DNA from: G965247775 sp965247775
GTDB taxonomy: Bacteria; Chloroflexota; Dehalococcoidia; Bin125
Assembly (NCBI GenBank): GCA_965247775.1
Contig: OZ252031.1
Span: forward strand, 2,294,001 to 2,358,000
DNA: 64,000 nucleotides
Direction of reading: 5' to 3'
This document shows, one piece after another, positions 1 to 8,989 of this stretch (positions are counted from its first letter, which is position 1; each line of letters opens with the position of its first letter). The position numbers were made by a program, and so were the translations under genes. A model generated the notes under the pieces. That model worked only from the letters and a program-made list of their open reading frames with translations. It was not told the origin of the DNA and did no database searches.

Positions 1-441
1 GAGCACACCCGCCCCATCATCCGGAAGCTGACACCAATTCCGGGTGACAGCATGATCACCAACAAACGCAGACCGATCTTGAAGGTCCTGCAGGACACGA
101 CGCCAGGTGTTCACGACACGACGGTGGCCGCTTGCTGCCCAGCGCGCTACAGACAGCTCGGGGTGACGGGGTACCACGAAAGCTGTCAGGAAAACCTGCA
201 CTTGGCTCTCAAGGCGCTGAGACGCACGCCCCCGGAAGTTCCCTGCCCGTTCAATCTGTTCCAGAACTCCCCGTACCATCCCAAGCGCGGACTGACATTC
301 AAACCCACGCTGAGTAAGGCGGGCCAATACATCAGCTTCCGGGCTCTGATGGATTGCATCGTTGTGTTCTCGACCTGTCCGATGGAGGTTGTGCCTATCA
401 ATAGCGGCGTTCCTACCGAAGCACACTTCGAGATTCATTAG
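1..441 (+). CDS. DUF1989 (urea carboxylase-associated) protein, 5' partial
   Basis: The reading frame is open from the first base, so the gene starts upstream of the window. About 146 residues remain. They carry the family's typical C-terminal pattern: GVHDT, CCPARY, the block GYHESCQENL, PFNLFQN, a GQYISFRALMDCIV segment and a late STCPMEVVPINSG. In the DUF1989 family the Cys and His residues in these blocks (here HDT, HESC and CP) probably bind metal. Family members sit near urea carboxylase genes and act in urea or guanidine nitrogen metabolism, but a reaction cannot be assigned here. The frame closes at TAG 439-441. Family membership is fairly sure; function is not. Confidence 0.8.
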   Translation, partial: EHTRPIIRKLTPIPGDSMITNKRRPILKVLQDTTPGVHDTTVAACCPARYRQLGVTGYHESCQENLHLALKALRRTPPEVPCPFNLFQNSPYHPKRGLTFKPTLSKAGQYISFRALMDCIVVFSTCPMEVVPINSGVPTEAHFEIH

Positions 442-894
442 CTGTAGTTTCCACGGAGGTTTGACAGAGGGTCTTCCCGCTGCTGTGCGGTGTCATGCAG
501 CGCAGTCGCGAGTCAGGACCGCGTCGGCTGTGACGGCGCGCGTGCAATGACGGGTGAGGAGGCGCGTCACCCGGTCGCGACGCAGGCGGCGCTTGGTCGT
601 GACCCCCTCAACAGGTCGCAGCACCAGGGGGCGGTCGCCGCCGGGCACAATGGCAGCAGATCGGGCGACGCCCGATGCACGAACTCACGAAGCCCGTTGC
701 TGAAGCGGGTAGGTGCGGCCCGCCTCAAGCAAGAGGGGCGTAGGGGAACCGCCCAAACAGCGCTGCTCGATACGGGCTCCCGATCCGGACCGTGTGCCCG
801 TAATGGGCCCAACGGAGGTCGACGGTCCGCCAAAGTGCCACGGACCCTCAAGACGAGATCTGTCGTCGTCCGATTGCGGTGTGGTGAGACGCTG
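442..894. other. No recognisable gene
   Basis: These 453 bases contain overlapping open frames on both strands, but none has recognisable motifs and the composition looks non-coding. A TTGACA-like hexamer near 459 could be a -35 box, but no convincing -10 follows. The long plus-strand frame continues without stops into the methyltransferase gene; its first roughly 130 residues look like random GC-rich translation, so I exclude them from that gene. Confidence 0.5.
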
Positions 895-1683
895 ATGAAA
901 CCGTCGGGAACTGGTACACCGACAGGCATGAGGCGGTCTCCCTGTCCCGAAGCCTCCGCGCGTACCCGCCAAGCGCTTGGTCTGTTTGCGGGGCTGCCGC
1001 CGCGCTACGACCTCCTGGCGGAGGTGCTCTCGTTTGGCCAGAACCGGCGCTGGCGGCAGCGGCTTGTCTCGCGTGTCGATGCGCCGGCGGGCACACGCGT
1101 GCTCGACGTTGCGACGGGGACCGCGGGTGTCGCGCTTGCGCTGGCGCGGGCCCGACTCGTGCTCGTGGTCGGACTCGACCAATCGGCGCCCATGCTAACG
1201 GCAGGCAGGGAAGCAATCGAACGGGCGGGGCTGGCTCCGCGGCTGCGCCTCGTGCTCGGGCGGGGCGAGCAGCTTCCGTTCGCTGACCGCAGTTTCGACG
1301 CGGTCACGTTCACGTATCTGCTGCGCTACGTTGATGACCCACCCGCGACGTTGGCGGAGTTGAGCCGCGTGCTTCGACCGGGCGGCAGGCTCGCGGCACT
1401 CGAATTCCACGTGCCGCCGAACCCGCCGTTGCGGACGCTTTGGTGGCTCTATACACGGATGGGGCTGCCGCTGGCTGGTCGAGTTGTTTCCAGGTCTTGG
1501 TATGAGGTCGGACGGTTTCTGGGACCGAGTATCTCCGGCTTCTACCAGCGCCACCCTCTGCAGGAACAGTTGGCATGGTGGCGCGACGCCGGCATCGAAA
1601 ACGCGCGGGCGCAGACGATGAGCTTCGGTGGTGGGGTGGTGATCTGGGGCGAAAAGGAAGGGGGAGCGGAGAATGGTTGCTGA
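895..1683 (+). CDS. UbiE/MenG-type SAM-dependent methyltransferase
   Basis: A class I SAM methyltransferase of about 262 residues. Motif I is VLDVATGTAG, the acidic end of strand 2 is VVGLDQSAPM, then come LPFADRSFDAVTFTYLLRYV and the family stretch LRPGGRLAALEF. The N-terminal FAGLPPRYDLLAEVLSFGQNRRW matches the start of UbiE/MenG proteins, which methylate the ring of demethylmenaquinone or its ubiquinone counterpart. I start at ATG 895 because upstream residues are not family-like; ATG 928 is an equally good alternative. The last 11 bases overlap the start of the next gene, so the two are probably translationally coupled. A polyprenyl-aromatic substrate would suit the UbiA-like neighbour, but this is inferred. 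Confidence 0.8.
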   Translation: MKPSGTGTPTGMRRSPCPEASARTRQALGLFAGLPPRYDLLAEVLSFGQNRRWRQRLVSRVDAPAGTRVLDVATGTAGVALALARARLVLVVGLDQSAPMLTAGREAIERAGLAPRLRLVLGRGEQLPFADRSFDAVTFTYLLRYVDDPPATLAELSRVLRPGGRLAALEFHVPPNPPLRTLWWLYTRMGLPLAGRVVSRSWYEVGRFLGPSISGFYQRHPLQEQLAWWRDAGIENARAQTMSFGGGVVIWGEKEGGAENGC

Positions 1684-2404
1684 AGGACGCGCTGCTTTCT
1701 ACGCGTTGGCGCCCGGCGGTTGGCGTGACTATTGGACGTTGCTCCACCCTCCGTACACGGTCTGGCACCTCTCCTACGTGGCGATGGGCGCCGCGCTCGC
1801 GCCGCACCTGGACGAGCGGCGTCTGGCGGCGACGATGCTAGCCTTCTTCCTGGGCGTCGGCCTCGCCGCCCACGCCCTCGACGAACTCCATGGACGACCC
1901 CTCGCTACCCGACTCGCCCAACGCCCTCTCGTGGCCATTGCGTTCGCGGGCGCGTTGGGTGCAGTCGGGCTGGGCGTGCTTGGCGCTGCCGTCGTGTCGT
2001 GGTGGCTGCTGGCCTTCGTGGGTTTCGGGGCTGCCATCCTCGCGGCCTACAATCTCGAATGGGCCGATGGGAGATTTCACTCCGATGCGTGGTTCGCTCT
2101 CGCCTGGGGCGGATTCCCGGTCCTCACCAGCTACTTCGCACAGACCGGCAGCATCACTGTGCCGGTCGTCCTGATGGGGTCCGCGTGCGTGCTGCTCTCG
2201 CTGGGCCAGCGGCGCCTCTCGACGCCGGCGCGCCTCCTGCGGCGGCGCGCCATCCGTTGCGAGGGGCGGCTCATCTTGGATGATGGCACGGAGATCTCGC
2301 TCAGCCTCGACCGACTCCGCGCGGTCCCAGAGGGGGCGCTCCGCGCGCACTGGATCGGGCTCGCCGTATTGGCGGGCGGGTTGGTGGCATGGAGACTGAT
2401 CTGA
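1673..2404 (+). CDS. Multi-pass membrane protein, degenerate UbiA-like
   Basis: A 243-residue protein with six or seven hydrophobic segments. HALDELHGRPLATRL followed by RPL sits where UbiA prenyltransferases carry their first Asp-rich motif (NDxxDxxxD, then RPL). AYNLEWADGRFHSDAW then FPVL resembles the second UbiA block. The key acidic residues are only partly kept, so it may be a divergent or inactive relative. The start ATG 1673 lies inside the methyltransferase gene behind a long GGAAGGGGGAG ribosome site, which points to coupled translation. The soluble tail, about residues 175-225, is rich in Arg and Leu. It could also be an unrelated membrane protein with the same topology. Confidence 0.65.
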   Translation: MVAEGRAAFYALAPGGWRDYWTLLHPPYTVWHLSYVAMGAALAPHLDERRLAATMLAFFLGVGLAAHALDELHGRPLATRLAQRPLVAIAFAGALGAVGLGVLGAAVVSWWLLAFVGFGAAILAAYNLEWADGRFHSDAWFALAWGGFPVLTSYFAQTGSITVPVVLMGSACVLLSLGQRRLSTPARLLRRRAIRCEGRLILDDGTEISLSLDRLRAVPEGALRAHWIGLAVLAGGLVAWRLI

Positions 2405-2499
2405 CCGGCAGGCGCTGCGTTTCGGCTTGCTCAAGACACCCTGCATTGATGGCTCCGGTGCGCCGTCGGGGGGTAAGATCTCATGCGGCCCACCAGTAC

Positions 2500-2710
2500 T
2501 CGGGATGGAAGCCGGCTTAGCACCGCCTGCCGGTACCGCCGCACGGCGCGGACGCTGACGTCGTACCGGAGGGCCGGCAGCTCGCCCACAATGCGGGGCA
2601 CACCCCGCGCGGGTTCTCCCTGGCGCTCTGCTGAATCCTGGCCCGCAGTTCCGTGCTGATCCGGGGGCGTCCGGGGCGCCGCCGACGACAGCGCCGGGCC
2701 CAGTGACGTC
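2500..2710 (-). pseudogene. Integrase-core transposase remnant (HTH part)
   Basis: On the minus strand GRPRISTELRARIQQSARENPR is the conserved linker before the DDE domain of IS3/IS481-like transposases. After a frameshift it continues as GVPRIVGELPALRYDVSV and VRAVRRYRQ. Nothing of the catalytic core follows. It is one of many fragments of this transposase family in the window. Confidence 0.65.
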
Positions 2711-2956
2711 GCCGTGTCTTCGTCAGGCTCGTTGCGGCCGGCGCCATATGAGCCAGACGCGTGGGCCCAGCGCGGTGATGTCCGAGTCCCTCGTCATTGG
2801 CTTCCGCGCGGCCTGCTCCTCGCATCCCTGGGCGCCTGAGAGCGGCGACGCGCCGGCACGGGGGGAAGCGATGCTCGCATCGGTGCCGATGGGAATGCGG
2901 GCAAGGCCGGAGACAGCGGGGAGCAGCATCGCGGCGCATCCAGAAGGGGGATCGCC

Positions 2957-3220
2957 ATGAGCAAGCTGACCATCAGGATACTCGCTGCGGGCCTCGTGTG
3001 GGTGGCGAGTTTCGCCGCCATCGTGGTGCTCCTGCTCGCTGAGGCGCGGCAGGTGGCGCCAGAGGTGCGCGAGCGGGTGACCCACGTCCCAGCGTGGCTG
3101 CGCGAGCACGCTCCGGCGCCCCTCGTCCCTGGACCGACCCGGGCCGAGTTCGACGCCATTCACGACGAACTTGGGCGCATTCGGGAACTTCTTCAGGACC
3201 GCGAATCGCGTCTCGGCTAG
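2957..3220 (+). CDS. Small single-pass membrane protein
   Basis: An 87-residue protein. Residues 7-27 form one hydrophobic segment (ILAAGLVWVASFAAIVVLLL) after a short Lys-containing N-terminus. It is followed by a charged segment with Pro-rich LREHAPAPLVPGPTR and a helical, acidic tail, DELGRIRELLQDRESRLG, that could form a short coiled coil. ATG 2957 follows a clear GAAGGGGGATC ribosome site. I know no family for it. That it is a real gene is supported by a diverged, frameshifted copy about 700 bases downstream, in which the PLV...DAVHQELGRV part is still recognisable. Confidence 0.6.
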   Translation: MSKLTIRILAAGLVWVASFAAIVVLLLAEARQVAPEVRERVTHVPAWLREHAPAPLVPGPTRAEFDAIHDELGRIRELLQDRESRLG

Positions 3221-3694
3221 CCTGCCGCTCCCGGATGTCGCGCCGGGCGCTCACCCGCGGCGCCGTGCGTGACGCCGTCCTGCACGATCGCCATCCGCGC
3301 GGCGAGAGGCTCTTACTTACTTGCGTCCGGAGGGGCCGCCCGACTGAGTCCTTTGACGTGAGCGCCCCGTCTCGCCCGTGAGTCTCGCCGCTGTAGCTCA
3401 TTGCTGCCTCGCCATGCCAATCACGTGTTCCGTCGATTGCCTGCAGAATGATCGCACCAGGGAAGTTGGCCAGACCGCAACGACGCAGCGTTGGGCGAGT
3501 TCTCCGTAGCGGGAGGCCTTCTTCGCCACGGCGCCGAGGATCGCTTAGTGGTCAGTCACGTCCTGGGCCGCGAGTTCGCGCCCGGCTCGCGCTCCAAACT
3601 CTTCAGTTCGGGGAATGCAGCGGTCTCAGCGTCGCGACCGCCGGCCCGGGCGTCGAGCGTGGAGGACCCCGCAGCCCTGCGACCTCCCGCGATC

Positions 3695-3875
3695 GTGAGG
3701 AGGCGGGCGGCGGCGGCGGGGCGCGAACGCATGATCCACGTCCCAGGCGACTAGGCGAGCCCAGGCCGGAACCCCTGGTCCATGGACAGCCCCGAGCGGA
3801 TCTCGACGCCGTTCACCAAGAACTCGGGCGCGTGGGGGCACTCCTGCGGGTCCGCGAAATCGGGGGGCGGCTAGC
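3695..3875 (+). pseudogene. Decayed duplicate of the small membrane protein gene
   Basis: The segment reads RERMIHVPGD in one frame and EPLVHGQPRADLDAVHQELG in another. These align with RERVTHVP and APLVPGPTRAEFDAIHDELG of the upstream 87-residue protein. DNA similarity continues past the stop codon (ggctagcctgccgc in both copies). A stop and a frame change break the copy, and the membrane-segment end is missing. Confidence 0.65.
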
Positions 3876-4572
3876 CTGCCGCGCACGGTCCGGCCTGAGG
3901 CGGCGCGCCCCTCGCCTGCCGGAGTTGCGGGCGGGGATGCGGTACCGGGTGTTTGGCGGTCCCCACCGCTCCTGCCCGACTCCGGCGTGCTTCACGCCCG
4001 CCCGGATTGCTCCGGCGCGAGGCTGTAATTCTCACGACGATGCGGGACGTGCCGATCCTTCTTGCATAGGGCGTGCGGGCTCCAACTGGGCACCGGATGG
4101 CATCCGCCGCCACGCACTGGTCGCAGCGTCTGCGAGCCGGTGCTTGGCCGGTCATCTCTGCCGGTGGGCGGCCTGAGGCACGATCGCTGGTCAGCCGGAT
4201 TGCCAGATCGTTTGGGCTGGGGCTTCGTCCCGTAGTCGTCGCAACCGTCGACCCCGTTCGGGGCCGCGTATGATCCCTGTCCGATCGTGCCGCGCGGCAC
4301 AATGTTGACAAGGCGCGCTCTGGGCGCGTAGACGGGGGGCGGTCGCGGGGAAGGCCATGCCCCGCGCCGTAACGCCGGCGCGACGCGAGCGCCCGGCCGC
4401 CCACGACCTCGTCGCGGCGTAACCGGCGCGGGCGCAGCGGGGGCGGGGCGTGCCGGGCAGGGGGTGACCGGATGGGCGCTGGCCGGAGCGCACTCGGCTG
4501 CTCCCCAGAACTCCGCGCTCGGACGGACAGCCCGCGCGTCGCGCCCGCGGCGCCTGGAGAGGAAGACCACCC
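3876..4572. other. No gene seen; possible promoter/operator region
   Basis: I see no convincing gene in these 697 bases. A perfect 14-bp palindrome (gtgccgcgcggcac) lies at 4287-4300 and a TTGACA hexamer at 4305-4310, about 260 bases before the first triple-RidA gene. This could be an operator beside a -35 box, but the -10 match 17 bases later (GTAGAC) is poor, so the promoter is tentative. Confidence 0.3.
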
Positions 4573-5886
4573 ATGACACCGACGATCGCGCTGCCGCTGA
4601 ACCTGCTCCCCGCCCCGCGCGTCAACCGCCAGGGCGACCACATCTGGGTCTCCACGATCTACCCCATTGACGCGGATGGCGCCGTGGTGCATGCCGACGC
4701 GCCCTCCCCGTACGTGGGCGAGGCGGAGGTGGCGGCGCAGACGCGCGCCGTCTGCGCCGCGCTGCAAGCCGTGCTGGCCGAAGCCGGCTCCAGCCTGGAC
4801 CGCGTGCTCAAGGCCGAGGTCTACCTGGTGGACCCGGCCGAGTTCTATGAGTTCAAGCTGGTCTGGCGCGAGTACTTCCCCAGCGCGCCGCCGGCACGGA
4901 CGACGGCCGTGGTGATGGACGAGCACATCATCCCCGGGGTCCGTCTCAGCCTCTCGGCCGTGGCGCTGGCGGGGGACTCGGCCCTGCAGAAGGAGACCAT
5001 TCACGTCGCGGACGTGCCCGACCCGATGGAGGCGGAGTGGGTCCCCCAGGCAACGAAGGGGGGCATCTTCGTCTTCCCCTCGGCGCTGCCGGCGACCGAC
5101 TTCGAAACCGGCATCGCCGTCAAGACGAACCCGATCGCGCCCTATTACGGCTCCGACGCCGAATTGCAGACGCGCTACATCTTCGAGAACTGGGCCAAGG
5201 TGCTGGCGGCAGCGGGCAGCGGCCTCGACCAGGGGCTCAAGTCGCAGGGGATGGAAGTCAGCCTCTGGACCTTCCACGACATGGATGCGCTCTGGGGCGC
5301 GTATCTCGGACGGGGCGCGGGGGCGCCGCCCCCGGGACGCAGCTCCATGGCGATGCGCGGGCTGCTCATGCCCGACGCCCTCCTTGTGGTCAACTGCTTC
5401 TTCCTCGCCCCCGACGCCGCGCACCAGAAGGTCGAGTCGCGCAAGGGCATCCGCTGGCACCCGGAGGACGTGCGCAACGTGCACTTCAGCCCCGGGCTGT
5501 GGGCCGGCGACTGGTTCTTCATGGCGGGCCAAGGGGCGATTCCGGACTACGAAAACATGGTCTTCGAGACGGCGCCCCCGGGATTGCCGCACTACTTCTC
5601 CGACATCGAGATCCAGACGGAGTCCACGATGGCCCTGATCCGGGAACAGCTGGCGGGCAACGACCTCTCCCTCGCGAACGTCGTGGACGCGCGCGTCTAC
5701 CTCGTGCACGCGCAGCGCGACTACCGGGGCTTCGCGCGCGCCTGGCGCCGCATCTGGGAGCCGGTCGGCCGGATGCCCAGCCTGAACCTCATCCCCTCGC
5801 GCCAGCGCGACGGCCACGGCGGCATGATGATGGAAGAGTTGATCGTCGAAATCGACCTCATCGCCCACCGCGCGCAGGGAAGCTAG
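4573..5886 (+). CDS. Triple-domain RidA-family protein (copy A)
   Basis: A 437-residue protein with three consecutive RidA (YjgF/YER057c/UK114) domains, about residues 10-135, 140-285 and 295-432. Each repeats the family plan: a GD.I.VST or FVFPSAL or FFMAGQ strand, a QTRAVCAALQAVLAEAGSSLD-type helix, a KAEVYLVD-type strand and a C-terminal strand. RidA deaminates reactive 2-aminoacrylate imines and binds the carboxylate through an Arg. That Arg is present in domain 1 (PPARTTAV, Arg109) and domain 2 (PPGRSSMAM, Arg256), but domain 3 has RMPSLNLIPS without it. ATG 4573 follows GAGAGGAAG. A second copy begins 108 bases downstream, so the two are probably one transcript. Fold assignment is firm; substrate is unknown. 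Confidence 0.85.
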   Translation: MTPTIALPLNLLPAPRVNRQGDHIWVSTIYPIDADGAVVHADAPSPYVGEAEVAAQTRAVCAALQAVLAEAGSSLDRVLKAEVYLVDPAEFYEFKLVWREYFPSAPPARTTAVVMDEHIIPGVRLSLSAVALAGDSALQKETIHVADVPDPMEAEWVPQATKGGIFVFPSALPATDFETGIAVKTNPIAPYYGSDAELQTRYIFENWAKVLAAAGSGLDQGLKSQGMEVSLWTFHDMDALWGAYLGRGAGAPPPGRSSMAMRGLLMPDALLVVNCFFLAPDAAHQKVESRKGIRWHPEDVRNVHFSPGLWAGDWFFMAGQGAIPDYENMVFETAPPGLPHYFSDIEIQTESTMALIREQLAGNDLSLANVVDARVYLVHAQRDYRGFARAWRRIWEPVGRMPSLNLIPSRQRDGHGGMMMEELIVEIDLIAHRAQGS

Positions 5887-5994
5887 CCGCCGGCGGCGAC
5901 CGGCGGGCGCGCCTCAGCCCCCCACGGGGCTGCGGACTCCGGCTGGCGACCGCCCGCGTCGTCGCCGACGGCGCACGGATCGGAAGGACGACCC

Positions 5995-7317
5995 ATGACG
6001 ACGACGACGACCGCTCTGCCAATGAACCTGCTCCCGGCCCCCCGCTCCAACCGCCAGGGGGACTACATCTGGGTTTCCACGATCTACCCGCTAGACGCCG
6101 CCGGCGGCGTCGTGCACGCGGATGCGCCCTCGCCCTATGTGGGCGAGTCAGAGGTGGCGGCGCAGACGCGCGCCGTCTGCGCGGCGCTGCAAGCCGTGCT
6201 GGCCGAGGCCGGCTCCAGCCTGGACCGCGTGGTCAAGGCGGAGGTCTACCTCGTCGCGCCCGAGGACTTCTACGAGTTCAAACTGGTCTGGCGCGAGTAC
6301 TTCCCCAGCGAACCCCCCGCCCGGACGACGGCGGTCGTCTTGGATGACCACCTGGTCCCCGGCGTGCGCCTCAGCCTGCAGGCCGTCGCCCTGGCCGGCG
6401 ACGCGGCGGCCGTCAAGGAGACCATCCACGTCGCTGACGCGCCCGACCCGATGGAGGCCGAGTGGGCGCCGCAGGCGACGAAGGCCGGGATCTTCGTCTT
6501 CCCCTCGGCCCTGCCGGCGACGGACTTCGAGACGGGGATTCCGGTCAAGCGCAACCCGATCGCGCCCTACTACGGCTCCGACGCGGAGATGCAGACCACC
6601 TATATCTTCGAGCAGTGGGCCAAGGTGCTGGCGGCGGCGGGCAGCGGGCTGGAGCAGGGCCTGAAGGCGCAGGCCATGGAGGTGGACTTCACCAACTTCT
6701 ACGACATGGACGGCATCTGGGGCCAGTACATGGGGCACGGGGCGGGCGTGCCGCCACCGGGCCGCAGCTCCATGGCCATGCGCGGGCTGCTGGTGCCGGA
6801 CGCCCTCCTCGTCGTCAATTGCTTCTTCCTGGCGCCGGACGCCGCGCACCAGAAGGTGGAAACGCGCAAGGGCATCCGCTGGCACCCCGTCGACCTGCGC
6901 CAGGTCAACTTCACCCCCGGCCTGTTGGCCGGCGACTGGTTCTTCATGGCCGGTCAGGCGTCGCTCCCCGACTACGAAAATATGGTCGTGAAGACCGCCC
7001 CCCACGGCCTGCCCTATTACTTCTCCGACATCGAGGTCCAGACCGAGATGACGATGGAGCTGCTCCAGGAACAGCTGGAGGGCAACGGCATGACGCTGCG
7101 CGATATCGTCGACGCGCGTATCTACCTCGTCGAGCCCCGCCGCGACTACCGCGGCTTCGAGCGGGTCTGGCGGCGTATCTTCGCGCCGCTGGGACACTGG
7201 CCCAGCATCAATCTCATCCCCTCCAAGGAGGCGGATGGCGGCAGCGGCGTGATGACGCAGGACAAGCTGCTGCACATCGAGATCGACCTCATCGCCCACC
7301 GGAGGCACGGCGGCTAG
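5995..7317 (+). CDS. Triple-domain RidA-family protein (copy B)
   Basis: A 440-residue paralog of the preceding gene with the same three RidA domains. Arg is kept in domain 1 (PPARTTAVVLDD) and domain 2 (PPGRSSMAMRG). In domain 3 the site reads GHWPSINLIPS, with no Arg. It is closest by eye to the minus-strand copy at 55.1-56.5 kb: both share GDYIWVSTIYPLDA, KAEVYLVAPEDFYEF and VEPRRDYRGFERVWRRIF. It follows copy A by 108 bases and precedes a beta-lactamase-fold hydrolase by 61 bases, so the three probably form an operon. GGAAGGACGACCC before ATG 5995 supplies the ribosome site. It may form a pseudo-trimer by itself or pair with copy A. Confidence 0.85.
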   Translation: MTTTTTALPMNLLPAPRSNRQGDYIWVSTIYPLDAAGGVVHADAPSPYVGESEVAAQTRAVCAALQAVLAEAGSSLDRVVKAEVYLVAPEDFYEFKLVWREYFPSEPPARTTAVVLDDHLVPGVRLSLQAVALAGDAAAVKETIHVADAPDPMEAEWAPQATKAGIFVFPSALPATDFETGIPVKRNPIAPYYGSDAEMQTTYIFEQWAKVLAAAGSGLEQGLKAQAMEVDFTNFYDMDGIWGQYMGHGAGVPPPGRSSMAMRGLLVPDALLVVNCFFLAPDAAHQKVETRKGIRWHPVDLRQVNFTPGLLAGDWFFMAGQASLPDYENMVVKTAPHGLPYYFSDIEVQTEMTMELLQEQLEGNGMTLRDIVDARIYLVEPRRDYRGFERVWRRIFAPLGHWPSINLIPSKEADGGSGVMTQDKLLHIEIDLIAHRRHGG

Positions 7318-7378
7318 CCACAGCGGGCCACACCCCTCGAAGGGCATCCATCCCGCTTCGGACGACCAGGAGTCCCCA

Positions 7379-8533
7379 ATGTCCGCGGCGTCAGCCGGTC
7401 TCGACAGCGATCGCTTCGGCGGGCTGGTCCGGGCCATTGAACGCGACATCGCCCAGGAGTCGTACGACGGCGCCATTGTGCTGGTGGGGCACCGTGGCCA
7501 AGTCGTGCAGCAGGCCGCGATCGGCTACGCCCATCGGGCGACGCAGCGCGCCACCCGAACAGACGACGTCTTCGTCGTCTTCTCGATCGCGAAGACGATG
7601 ACCGCGGCCGCCGTCCTGGCGGCGATCGATCGCGGCGCGATCGCGCCTACCACGCCGGTCGTCGACCTGATCCCAGAGTTCGGCGCTGGGGGCAAACAGC
7701 ACGTCACCGTCGCCCAGTTGCTCACGCACACGAGCGGGATGGCCACACATCTCCCCGCCCTCTCCGCCAAGCAGGCCGGGAACTTGGCAGTGGTCGTCGC
7801 GGCCGCCTCCGCGCAGCCCTTGCAGGCCGTGCCGGGCGCAGAGGTCCGCGGCAACCCCCTCGGCGCCTACGCCGTGCTTGGGGAGCTGGTGCGGCGCCTC
7901 GACGGCAAGGGACGAGCCTTCCGCCAGATCCTGGCGGAGGACTTCTTCGAGCCACTGGGGATGCACGAGACGGCTCTCGGCCGCCGGGCCGACCTGGCAG
8001 CGCGTTGTGTCCCCGTGGTGCTGCGCGACCCGACCCCGGGGCTGTTCGATGCCGCGTTCGTCGAAGCCTTCAACGCGCTCCTCACCGAGGAAGCGGAAGT
8101 CCCCGGTGCAGGGGTGCTCTCGACCGCCCGCGACATCTTCACCTGGGCGGAGTTCTGGCGCGGACGGGGTGCTGCGGCAGGCCGACGCTTTCTCTCGCCC
8201 ACTATCGTGGATCTGGCCGCAAGCAACCACACCGGCGCCGAGCCCAACCGGCTCTTCGACTACCAGCGGAAACTCTATGGCTGGCCGGCGGCGCCTGCCT
8301 ACCTGGGCTTGGGCCTCTTCCTTCACGGGGAGGACGTAATGCCTACGCCCTTCGGCCTCACGGCATCGCCTGGAACGTTCGGGGGGCTGGGAGCCGGTTC
8401 GGCCATCTTCTGGGTCGACCCTGTCCGCGACCTCACCTTCGTCTGCCTCACGGCTGGTCTGATGGAAGAGGGGCACAGCACTACCCGCTTCCAGCAGATC
8501 TCCGACCTCGCCATCGCGGCTGTGCCGTACTGA
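7379..8533 (+). CDS. Serine hydrolase, class C beta-lactamase fold
   Basis: A 384-residue protein of the beta-lactamase/penicillin-binding-protein-like hydrolase family. The nucleophile motif SxxK is Ser69-Ile-Ala-Lys72 in VFSIAKTM, followed by the typical VAQLLTHTSGM. The expected YxN motif is replaced by GNPLGAYAVLGE, whose Tyr may serve as the base. The third motif is probably the GGLGAGSAIF region near residue 340. Relatives include esterases and D-aminopeptidases more often than true beta-lactamases. No signal peptide is visible, so it is probably cytoplasmic. An AGGAG ribosome site precedes ATG 7379. Its place behind two RidA genes suggests it hydrolyses an ester, amide or lactam in the same pathway, which is inference. 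Confidence 0.8.
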   Translation: MSAASAGLDSDRFGGLVRAIERDIAQESYDGAIVLVGHRGQVVQQAAIGYAHRATQRATRTDDVFVVFSIAKTMTAAAVLAAIDRGAIAPTTPVVDLIPEFGAGGKQHVTVAQLLTHTSGMATHLPALSAKQAGNLAVVVAAASAQPLQAVPGAEVRGNPLGAYAVLGELVRRLDGKGRAFRQILAEDFFEPLGMHETALGRRADLAARCVPVVLRDPTPGLFDAAFVEAFNALLTEEAEVPGAGVLSTARDIFTWAEFWRGRGAAAGRRFLSPTIVDLAASNHTGAEPNRLFDYQRKLYGWPAAPAYLGLGLFLHGEDVMPTPFGLTASPGTFGGLGAGSAIFWVDPVRDLTFVCLTAGLMEEGHSTTRFQQISDLAIAAVPY

Positions 8534-8989
8534 GCGCAGCGCACCCGCGGTCTCGGCGATTCGGTTGAGCGACCGAGGGATCCGCTCGAAGGCGCAGGCC
8601 ACGCGCCGACGCCATCACCTCGGTCGGCCCATTTCGAGAGAGCTGAGGTGCTTCGCCAACGCCGACATCGAGCAACTCAGCCTGCGACATCATTCGGTGC
8701 GTCGTGCTGGAGGGCCCTCGCGCGCCGTTCCCACGCCGCCTCAAAGTCGGCTCGCGTGAACGTCCGCACGGGCTGGCCGAGCGATCCGGCGTCATCCGGC
8801 TCTTGCACAACGTACGGCCGTGCTCGTCCGCCAGGCCTGGGATGACGCGGGCCTCCCGGTGGAGGCAGCGGGGAACGGATTCGGGGCAGGCGCATTCCCG
8901 AATGTGCGTCATGTCGGACCTCCCCTCCTGCGGGATCGGGCGAGTTCTGCCGGGCGTAGTCGAGCCGCTCCAGACGCTGCGATCACACG

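Noticed and set aside
490..894. Long in-frame N-terminal extension of the methyltransferase
   Set aside because: The residues show no family similarity or domain pattern and read like translated non-coding GC-rich DNA; similarity begins after ATG 895 or 928.
3871..5868. Long minus-strand frames opposite the triple-RidA genes (also 6148-7476 and 60272-62125)
   Set aside because: They mirror the RidA genes in a GC-rich antisense frame and differ in start and end between copies.
7379..8533. A true beta-lactamase (antibiotic resistance)
   Set aside because: The SxxK motif fits, but there is no signal peptide and the YxN motif is absent; esterase or peptidase relatives are more likely.
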